The position numbers were made by a program, and so were the translations under genes. A DNA stretch of 16,159 bases from the NCBI GenBank assembly GCA_963591565.1, contig CAVAUD010000040.1:1-16159 (forward strand), in the 5' to 3' direction. Within the stretch, counting starts at the first letter, position 1. Each line of letters opens with the position of its first letter. The stretch is from Paratractidigestivibacter sp963591565 (GTDB lineage: Bacteria > Actinomycetota > Coriobacteriia > Coriobacteriales > Atopobiaceae). Below, piece after piece: positions 11,074 through 16,159 of this stretch. The notes beneath the pieces were generated by a model that was not told the origin of the DNA, did no database searches, and was given only the letters and a program-made list of their open reading frames with translations.

Positions 11074-12060
11074 ATGAACATCACCCGTAGGAACTTCGCT
11101 GCGGCCTCTGGCCTGGCCGCCGCCTCCGCTGTTCTGGCCGGCTGCGGCTCGAGCTCCAGCTCCAGCAGCTCTACCAGCAGCGATTCCGGTTCCAAGACCT
11201 ACAAGATCGGCGTCGTCCAGCTCACCGAGCACGCCGCCCTCGACGCCACCAACGAGGGCTTCGTCGAGGCCGTCAACGCCTCGGGTCTCTCTGTGTCCAT
11301 CGACCAGCAAAACGCCCAGAACGACCAGTCCGCCTGCCAGACCATCGCGTCCAAGTTCGTGGGCGATGGAGTCGATTTGATCTACGCCATCGCGACCCCG
11401 GCCGCCCAGGCCGCCGCCGCCGCGACCACCGACATCCCCATCGTCGGCTCCGCCATCACCGATTACGCCGCGTCCGGCCTGGTCAAGGACAACGACAAGC
11501 CCGGCACCAACGTCACCGGCGCCTCCGACCTCACCCCGGTCGCCGAGCAGCTCCAGATGATGCAGAAGGTCCTCCCCAACGTGAAGACGGTCGGCCTGCT
11601 GTACTGCTCCGCCGAGTCCAACTCCGACATCCAGATCGCCAGCGCCAAGGAGGAGCTCGACGCCCTCGGCCTTTCCTACACCGAGTACGCCGTCTCGAGC
11701 TCCAACGAGATCCAGTCCGTCGTCGAGTCCGCCGTGGGCAAGGTCGACGCCCTCTACGCGCCCACCGACAACACCATCGCCGCGGGCGCCGCGCAGGTCG
11801 GCCAGATCTGCAAGGAGAACAAGCTCCCGTTCATCACCGGCGAGGAGGGCATGTGCGAGGCCGGCGGCCTGTTCACCCTCTCCATCAACTACAAGGACCT
11901 GGGCAAGCTGGCCGGCGAGATGGCCGTCAAGATCTTGAAGGGCGAGTCCAAGCCTTCCGAGATGGCCATCGAGCACCTCTCGACCGACGAGCTCGTCGTG
12001 GTCAAGAACGAGGAGATGGCCGCGGCCATCGGCGTCGACCTCTCTGCTCTCGACGCTTAA
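11074..12060 (+). CDS. ABC transporter substrate-binding lipoprotein, TrpX-like (ABC_sub_bind/COG2984)
   Basis: 328 residues. The signal MNITRRNFAAASGLAAASAVLAGC has a twin arginine and a lipobox (LAGC, lipidated Cys24), followed by a poly-Ser linker. The mature part has the two-lobed periplasmic-binding fold signature of the TrpX-like family: YKIGVVQLTEHAALDATNEGFVEAV, QNAQNDQSACQTIASKFV, DLIYAIATPAAQAA, DIPIVGSAITDYAASGLV, NVTGASDLTPVAEQLQMMQKVLPNVKTVGLLY, and DALYAPTDNTIAAGA. In streptococci this family is linked to tryptophan or aromatic uptake, but substrates vary, so the ligand is unproven. GGAAGGGGAGA precedes the ATG. The permease and ATPase follow on the same strand with a hairpin between this gene and the permease, which fits higher expression of the binding protein. 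Confidence 0.92.
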   Translation: MNITRRNFAAASGLAAASAVLAGCGSSSSSSSSTSSDSGSKTYKIGVVQLTEHAALDATNEGFVEAVNASGLSVSIDQQNAQNDQSACQTIASKFVGDGVDLIYAIATPAAQAAAAATTDIPIVGSAITDYAASGLVKDNDKPGTNVTGASDLTPVAEQLQMMQKVLPNVKTVGLLYCSAESNSDIQIASAKEELDALGLSYTEYAVSSSNEIQSVVESAVGKVDALYAPTDNTIAAGAAQVGQICKENKLPFITGEEGMCEAGGLFTLSINYKDLGKLAGEMAVKILKGESKPSEMAIEHLSTDELVVVKNEEMAAAIGVDLSALDA

Positions 12061-12086
12061 TTCCGCGCAGGTAAACGACCTGATTT

Positions 12087-12123
12087 GCGGGCATGCGACC
12101 CTTCTTTGGGTCCGCATGCCCGC
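12087..12123 (+). other. Intra-operon stem-loop after the binding-protein gene
   Basis: GCGGGCATGCG (12087-12097) pairs with CGCATGCCCGC (12113-12123), extended by A-T and CCC/GGG with one bulge around TTCTTT, about 15 base pairs. There is no T-tract. It is placed where binding-protein operons often carry a stem that stabilises the upstream message and lowers permease expression. Confidence 0.65.
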
Positions 12124-12145
12124 TTCCTAGTAAGAAGGAGCGCAC

Positions 12146-13060
12146 ATGCTCATCGCACTTCAGGGCGCCGTTTCCCAGGGCATTCTCTGGGGCCTTCTCG
12201 TCCTCGGCGTCTTCATTACCTTCCGCCTGCTCGACATCCCCGACATGACGGTCGACGGCTCGTTCGCCCTCGGCGGCGCCACGGTTGCCGTGCTGGTCGT
12301 CAACTTTGGCGTCAACCCGGCGCTGGCCACGATCTGCGGCATGCTCGCCGGCGGAGTCGCGGGCGCGGTCACGGGTGTTCTCACCACGGTCTTCGAGATC
12401 CCGGCCATTCTCGCCGGCATCTTGACCCAGATCAGCCTGTGGTCCATCAACCTGCGCATCATGGGCAAGTCCAACACGCCGCTTTTGGCCAACGACACGG
12501 TCTTCTCGATCGTGGCCGACGCGACGGGCCTGCCGCAGAGCACCGTCGTCACGATCATCGGCGCGATTCTCGCCGTGCTGGTCATTTGGGCGCTGTACTG
12601 GTTCTTTGGGACCGAGATCGGCTCGGCGCTGCGCGCGACCGGCAACAACGAGCACATGATCCGCGCGCTTGGCCAGAACACCAACGCGACCAAGATGATC
12701 GCCCTTATCCTGTCGAACGCGCTGGTGGGCCTCTCGGGCGGCCTGATTTGCCAGAGCCAGAAGTACGCCGACATCGGCATGGGCACGGGCGCGATCGTCA
12801 TCGGCCTGGCGGCCATCGTCATCGGCGAGGTGCTGGGTCGCCTGCTCCCCGGCGGCTTGACCAAGTTCGGCAGTCGCCTGGTGGCCGCGGTTATCGGCTC
12901 GATAGTTTACTTTTTGATTCGCGCCATCGTCCTGCAGCTGGGTATGGACGCCAACGACATGAAGCTTCTCTCGGCCATCATCGTGGCCCTTGCCCTGTGC
13001 ATCCCCGTTGTGATCGAGAAGCACCGCCTGCGCGCGTCCTACACGAGGGGAGATGAGTAG
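12146..13060 (+). CDS. ABC transporter permease (branched-chain-type, TrpY-like/COG4120)
   Basis: 304 residues, almost wholly hydrophobic with about eight membrane spans, of the BPD_transp_2 type. The N-terminus ALQGAVSQGILWGLLVLGVFITFRLLDIPDMTVDGSFALGGATVA is characteristic of this family. The loop GTEIGSALRATGNNEHMIRALGQNTNATKM is the cytoplasmic coupling helix contacting the ATPase. AAGAAGGAG lies 5 bases before the ATG. It forms the membrane channel, probably as a homodimer because only one permease gene is present. The stop codon lies one base before the preferred ATPase start, so the two are co-translated. Confidence 0.92.
   Translation: MLIALQGAVSQGILWGLLVLGVFITFRLLDIPDMTVDGSFALGGATVAVLVVNFGVNPALATICGMLAGGVAGAVTGVLTTVFEIPAILAGILTQISLWSINLRIMGKSNTPLLANDTVFSIVADATGLPQSTVVTIIGAILAVLVIWALYWFFGTEIGSALRATGNNEHMIRALGQNTNATKMIALILSNALVGLSGGLICQSQKYADIGMGTGAIVIGLAAIVIGEVLGRLLPGGLTKFGSRLVAAVIGSIVYFLIRAIVLQLGMDANDMKLLSAIIVALALCIPVVIEKHRLRASYTRGDE
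13045..13052 (+). promoter_or_regulatory. Ribosome binding site deciding the ATPase start
   Basis: GAGGGGAG abuts the ATG at 13053 (no gap) but is 9 bases from the ATG at 13062, favouring the latter. Confidence 0.5.
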
Positions 13061-13061
13061 C

Positions 13062-13856
13062 ATGCTCAAGATCTCGCATGTTAAGAAGACCTTCAACCCC
13101 GGTACCGTAACCGAGAAGCGCGCCCTGACCGGCGTCGACCTCACCTTGAACGACGGCGACTTCGTGACCGTCATCGGCGGCAACGGCGCGGGCAAGTCGA
13201 CCCTGCTCAACATGATCGCGGGCGTCTACCCGCTGGACTGCGGCGTCATCGAGCTCGACGGCGTCGACATCTCGCGCATGAGCGAGGCCCAGCGCGCCAA
13301 GTACCTGGGCCGCGTGTTCCAGGACCCGATGCGCGGCACCGCCTCTGACCTGCAGATCGCCGAGAACCTCGCGCTGGCCAAGCGCCGCGGCAAGAAGCGC
13401 GGCCTGGCCTGGGGCATCTCCAAGGAGGAGAAGGAAGAGTACCCGGCGCTGCTGGCGACCTTGGGCCTGGGCCTCGAGACCCGCATGAACGCCAAGGTGG
13501 GCCTGCTTTCCGGCGGCCAGCGCCAGGCCCTGACCCTGCTCATGGCCACGTTGACCGACCCCAAGCTGCTGCTTCTCGACGAGCACACCGCCGCCCTGGA
13601 CCCCAAGACGGCCGCCAAGGTGCTCGAGCTAACCGAGAAGATCATCGCGGAGCGCCACCTCACGGCCCTCATGGTCACGCACAACATGAGCGACGCGATC
13701 CGTCTGGGCAACCGCCTGATCATGATGGCCGACGGCCACGTCATCTACGACGTGCAGGGCGAGGAGAAGAAGTCCCTTACCGTCTCTGACCTGCTGCGCA
13801 AGTTCGAGGAGGCCAGCGGCGAGGAGTTCGCGAACGACCGCATGCTGCTGAGCTAG
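13062..13856 (+). CDS. ABC transporter ATP-binding protein (TrpZ-like/COG1101)
   Basis: 264 residues from the ATG at 13062, or 267 from the overlapping ATG at 13053. All ATPase motifs are intact: Walker A GGNGAGKST (Lys45), Q-loop in VFQDPMRGTASDL, signature LLSGGQRQALTLLMA (SGGQ 150-153), Walker B LLLLDEHTAALDP (Asp173, catalytic Glu174), and H-loop His207 in MVTHNM. The insert AKRRGKKRGLAWGISKEEKEEY before the signature is typical of this subfamily. It would drive import with the upstream permease and lipoprotein as a complete three-gene importer. The gene ends about 90 bases before a large stem-loop. Confidence 0.94.
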   Translation: MLKISHVKKTFNPGTVTEKRALTGVDLTLNDGDFVTVIGGNGAGKSTLLNMIAGVYPLDCGVIELDGVDISRMSEAQRAKYLGRVFQDPMRGTASDLQIAENLALAKRRGKKRGLAWGISKEEKEEYPALLATLGLGLETRMNAKVGLLSGGQRQALTLLMATLTDPKLLLLDEHTAALDPKTAAKVLELTEKIIAERHLTALMVTHNMSDAIRLGNRLIMMADGHVIYDVQGEEKKSLTVSDLLRKFEEASGEEFANDRMLLS

Positions 13857-13947
13857 CGGCACCGGGCAGGGCGGCCCGGGCGTGGCGGCCCTGCCGGCCT
13901 GTCGCGCGACCTTGCCGCCGCCCCAGCCCCGCCACCCCGCGACACAT

Positions 13948-14011
13948 GACAAGACCCTGCGTTTAGAGTCACTTTGGGACATAAAAGTGACTCCAGACGC
14001 AGGGTCTTGTC
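13948..14011. terminator. Large symmetrical stem-loop, probable bidirectional terminator
   Basis: 13948-13975 pairs with 13983-14011: a perfect 15-bp base (GACAAGACCCTGCGT), a short imperfect step of three positions, then GAGTCACTTT against AAAAGTGACTC, around a loop of about 7 bases. It lies between the 3' ends of convergent genes (ATPase and NmrA-like), the usual site for a shared terminator. There is no long T-tract directly after the stem on either strand. Confidence 0.6.
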
Positions 14012-14015
14012 GTCT

Positions 14016-14063
14016 GGCTTCCGGCCGGGCTTCCGGCCGGGCTTCTCGCCGCCCTTCTCGCCG
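14016..14063. repeat. Four tandem 12-bp repeats
   Basis: GGCTTCCGGCCG twice, then GGCTTCTCGCCG and CCCTTCTCGCCG, in perfect 12-base register, ending 10 bases before the NmrA-like stop codon. The third unit, read on the minus strand, contains GGCGAGAAGCC, which also occurs at 10851-10861. Confidence 0.7.
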
Positions 14064-14073
14064 ACGCCAGAAC

Positions 14074-15048
14074 CTACTTGATGTCGCGCCAGTGGCGGAC
14101 GTTGTTCTCCCAGATGTAGGAGTAGCCCTTGGCCAGCTCGCGGGCGGTCTTGGGCTTGGTGCCGGTGACGTCCTCGATGTCGGTGGACGCGACGTCCATC
14201 AGGCCCTCGGCGATGGAGCCCTCGTTGGTCACCATGTCGTTGCCGCACCAGGGCACGGGCGCCTGCGAGAAGTCCTCGGTCGCGGTGCGCGGGATGTGCA
14301 TGGAGTCGAGGTACTCGAAGAACTCCTCGTGGGAGACCGGGCAGTACTCGATCTGGCGGCCGGAGAGGTCGCTGATCATCGCGGCGAGGTCGCGCTGAGA
14401 GAGGCTCTCGCAGCCGCAGGCCTTGTACGTGCGGTTATCCTCGCCCTTGCCGAGCAGCAGCGCGGCGGCCATGCGGGCCACGTCGTCCTTGGGCACGTAG
14501 GTGGCCTTGCCCTCGCCGGCGGTGGTGTACCACTTGTTGCCGCTCATGAGGGCAAGCATCACCGAGGTGGTGAGGTAGTTCTCGAGGTAGAGGTTGTCCT
14601 GCATGAAGTTGTACTTGATGCCCGTCTCCTCAGCGCGCTCGCGGATGTAGGCCTCGGTCGCGGTGTGGTCGGGCGTCACGTAGACGTGGGCGTAGCGCGG
14701 GTCGGAGGCGCCCAGGAACGAGGTGTAGGTGAGGTGCTGCACGCCGGCGGCGATGGCGGCGTCGACGACGTTCTTGTGCTGCTGGACACGGATCTCGCCG
14801 ATGGTGACGGCACTCACGATGTAGATGCGGTCGCCGCCGCGGAAGGCCTCGGTCATCTCCTCGACGTTGTCGTAGTTGGCCTGGCGCACGGCGACGCCGG
14901 CGGCCTCCCACTTCTCGCGCTTCTCGGGCTTGAGCCAGTCCATGTTGGGGCAGGTGAAGATGAGGTTCTCTGCGGGGACCTCGGCGAGCATGAGCTCGGC
15001 CACGCGCCCGCCAAGCTTGCCGTCCACGCCAGTAACGATGTAGTTCAT
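14074..15048 (-). CDS. NmrA-like NAD(P)-binding oxidoreductase (atypical SDR)
   Basis: 324 residues with a Rossmann start, MNYIVTGVDGKLGGRVAELML; the glycines of TGxxGxxG are at 7, 10 and 13. DRIYIVSAVTIGEIRVQQHKNVVDAAIAAGVQHLTYTSFLGA is the usual NmrA/QorB-type block, with the Ser/Tyr-Lys triad of classical SDRs not evident. Later parts are NFMQDNLYLENYLTT and YVPKDDVARMAAALLLGKGEDNRTYKACG, also typical of NAD(P)H:quinone reductase-like or redox-sensing family members. AGGAGG stands before the ATG at 15048. It is transcribed divergently from the LysR gene with a 141-base shared promoter region, so LysR control is likely. Enzymatic quinone reduction versus a regulatory NAD(P)-sensing role cannot be separated here. 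Confidence 0.88.
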   Translation of the reverse strand: MNYIVTGVDGKLGGRVAELMLAEVPAENLIFTCPNMDWLKPEKREKWEAAGVAVRQANYDNVEEMTEAFRGGDRIYIVSAVTIGEIRVQQHKNVVDAAIAAGVQHLTYTSFLGASDPRYAHVYVTPDHTATEAYIRERAEETGIKYNFMQDNLYLENYLTTSVMLALMSGNKWYTTAGEGKATYVPKDDVARMAAALLLGKGEDNRTYKACGCESLSQRDLAAMISDLSGRQIEYCPVSHEEFFEYLDSMHIPRTATEDFSQAPVPWCGNDMVTNEGSIAEGLMDVASTDIEDVTGTKPKTARELAKGYSYIWENNVRHWRDIK

Positions 15049-15091
15049 GCATTCCTCCTAATAACGATGACGACCTGCAGTTTCACTCTCG

Positions 15092-15097
15092 ATTCTA
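15092..15097 (-). promoter_or_regulatory. Candidate -10 box of the NmrA-like gene
   Basis: TAGAAT on the minus strand, five of six to TATAAT, about 45 bases before the start codon. There is no convincing -35, which would be common for an activator-dependent promoter. Confidence 0.3.
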
Positions 15098-15107
15098 GGG
15101 TGGCTTC

Positions 15108-15144
15108 AATAGAGGTTCTAATACCTTTACGCTATTATCGATAG
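15108..15144. promoter_or_regulatory. Dyads in the LysR/NmrA divergent promoter, candidate LysR site
   Basis: Nested inverted repeats: AATAG...CTATT (15108-15112/15132-15136) enclosing AGGT-N6-ACCT (15113-15126), then CTAT-N5-ATAG (15132-15144). TATTAT at 15133-15138 may be the -10 of the LysR gene, so binding here could autoregulate it. Position and symmetry fit a LysR operator; there is no experimental or comparative support. Confidence 0.4.
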
Positions 15145-15189
15145 AGAATGTTGATTGCCAGCAGGCGGAGAAGGGGCAGGGGAGCAGTC

Positions 15190-16074
15190 ATGAACTCCAA
15201 GCAGGTGGAATGCTTTATCAGCGTGGCCGAGACGCTCAACTTCACCGAGAGCGCCAAGCTGCTGTTTATTTCGCAGCCGTCCGTGACCCACAGCATCGCG
15301 ACGCTGGAGGAGGAGCTGGGCTACCGCCTTTTCAACCGCGACAAAAAGCAGGTGAGCCTGACGCCCGCCGGCAGGTACCTGTACAAGTCGCTCAAGGCGC
15401 TTGGGTCGCAGTACCGCAACGCCGTCTCGCGCGCCCGGCTTTTTGGCGAGGGTTACGAGAAGGAGATGGTGATCGGCTGCGGGTCCTCGGTTTTCGAGGA
15501 GGAGTTCCTGCCCGGGGTCGTGCGCGAGTTTCGGGCTACCCACCCCGACGTTTACCTGCGGTTCGATATCTCCAACATGCGCGAGAAGATCGCGCTTATG
15601 CACGAGGAGAAGATCGACCTGCTGCTCACCACCACGCTTGCCGGCGCCGACCCCAAGCGCTTTGACTACAGGGCGCTCAGGACCTACCCCATGGTCTGCG
15701 TGATGAGCGCCGAGCACGAGCTTGCCGGGCGCGAGAGCGTCGGCGTGGACGACCTGGCTGACCAGGGTCTCATTCTCCTTGACAGGGCCTGCGCGCCCGC
15801 CGAGATGCAGGAGCTGCAGGTGACGCTCGAGCGCATGTACCGCGCGAACATCATCGCGCACGTGCAGGATGTGCGCCTGAGCCACCTGCTGATGCTGTGC
15901 GACATGGGCGTTGCCGTGATGCCGGAGTTCAAGTTCACGCGCAACGCCGGCCTGGTCGCCGTCCCGTTTGCGGGGACCGAGCAGATCCCCTACGGCATCC
16001 TGGTCAAGCAGGGCGAGGCCCGCGACTACGTCCTGGACTTCGCCCGTCTCGTCGAGAAGGCCTTTGCGCGGTAG
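15190..16074 (+). CDS. LysR-family transcriptional regulator
   Basis: 294 residues, standard LysR length. The winged-helix domain spans about 1-60: MNSKQVECFISVAETLNFTESAKLLFISQPSVTHSIATLEEELGYRLFNRDKKQVSLTPAG, the classic LTTR signature. A linker helix follows, then the effector domain from about 90 (EMVIGCGSSVFEEEFLPGVVREFRATHPDVYLRF) through DLLLTTTLAGAD, PMVCVMSAEHEL and LSHLLMLCDMGVAVMPEF, a typical two-lobed LysR substrate-binding fold. AGGGGAG lies 5 bases before the ATG. It is divergent from the NmrA-like oxidoreductase, its most likely target. The inducer is unknown. Confidence 0.94.
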   Translation: MNSKQVECFISVAETLNFTESAKLLFISQPSVTHSIATLEEELGYRLFNRDKKQVSLTPAGRYLYKSLKALGSQYRNAVSRARLFGEGYEKEMVIGCGSSVFEEEFLPGVVREFRATHPDVYLRFDISNMREKIALMHEEKIDLLLTTTLAGADPKRFDYRALRTYPMVCVMSAEHELAGRESVGVDDLADQGLILLDRACAPAEMQELQVTLERMYRANIIAHVQDVRLSHLLMLCDMGVAVMPEFKFTRNAGLVAVPFAGTEQIPYGILVKQGEARDYVLDFARLVEKAFAR

Positions 16075-16159
16075 TTTGAGGCGTGGGCTGGTTTTGGGGC
16101 TGGTGGCTTCGCGATGACGCAGGGCAATACCCCGCTCTTTCGGTCAGTTTTGGGGCTCA

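Noticed and set aside
13882..15144. 420-codon plus-strand frame over the NmrA-like gene
   Set aside because: It crosses the terminator stem and tandem repeats and encodes Gly/Val/Leu/His-rich shadow sequence; the minus strand has a clear Rossmann protein with a good ribosome binding site.
16075..16159. Gene or terminator after the LysR gene
   Set aside because: Only a repeated word (GTTTTGGGGCT) is seen; there is no convincing stem, T-tract or coding frame before the window ends.
1..16159. CRISPR arrays, tRNA or rRNA genes, transposases, toxin-antitoxin or phage genes
   Set aside because: I looked for regularly spaced direct repeats, cloverleaf-like segments and the usual protein motifs on both strands and saw none.

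Overview
The window is GC-rich bacterial DNA with actinobacterial-style codon use, strong Shine-Dalgarno sites and Tat-like lipoprotein signals. The gene set (a substrate-binding lipoprotein paired with a hybrid histidine kinase, glycerol dehydrogenase, a TrpXYZ-like ABC importer, a LysR/NmrA pair) suggests a gut-type Coriobacteriia such as Collinsella or a relative. That placement is an inference from gene content and style, not from a marker gene. A 97-base run of N (4970-5066) lies inside the kinase gene, so the source is a draft or scaffolded assembly.

Layout. 3-455 (-) is a small Pro/Ala-rich, tail-anchored membrane protein. 456-1061 is a long non-coding stretch holding an imperfect inverted-repeat element (595-732), a perfect 16-bp inverted repeat (781-796/866-881), short direct repeats and a candidate promoter. 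It leads into a winged-helix DNA-binding protein (1062-1466). A class I/II aminotransferase follows (1569-2750), closed by a textbook terminator (2804-2845). Next is a likely operon: a lipoprotein solute-binding protein fused to what looks like a 5'-nucleotidase C-terminal domain (2998-4884), a hybrid histidine kinase (4885-7260) and RmuC (7275-8510). Convergent to it is glycerol dehydrogenase (8533-9624, -).

The most unusual part is 9844-10727: three tandem, related small genes. Each encodes a canonical double-glycine leader joined to a two-knuckle (CxxC...CxxC) zinc-ribbon-like core and a conserved SVGG(D/S)W C-terminus. No processing transporter or modification enzyme lies in the window. 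A long stem-loop with a T-tract (10776-10922) closes the cluster. Its interior shares a conserved core with the element at 595-732, although the outer stems of the two copies are unrelated in sequence.

An ABC importer operon follows: lipoprotein 11074-12060, permease 12146-13060, ATPase 13062-13856. A large symmetrical stem-loop (13948-14011), probably a bidirectional terminator, separates it from an NmrA-type NAD(P)-binding oxidoreductase (14074-15048, -). That gene is divergent from a LysR regulator (15190-16074, +), a classic regulator/target arrangement. The last 85 bases hold no recognisable feature.
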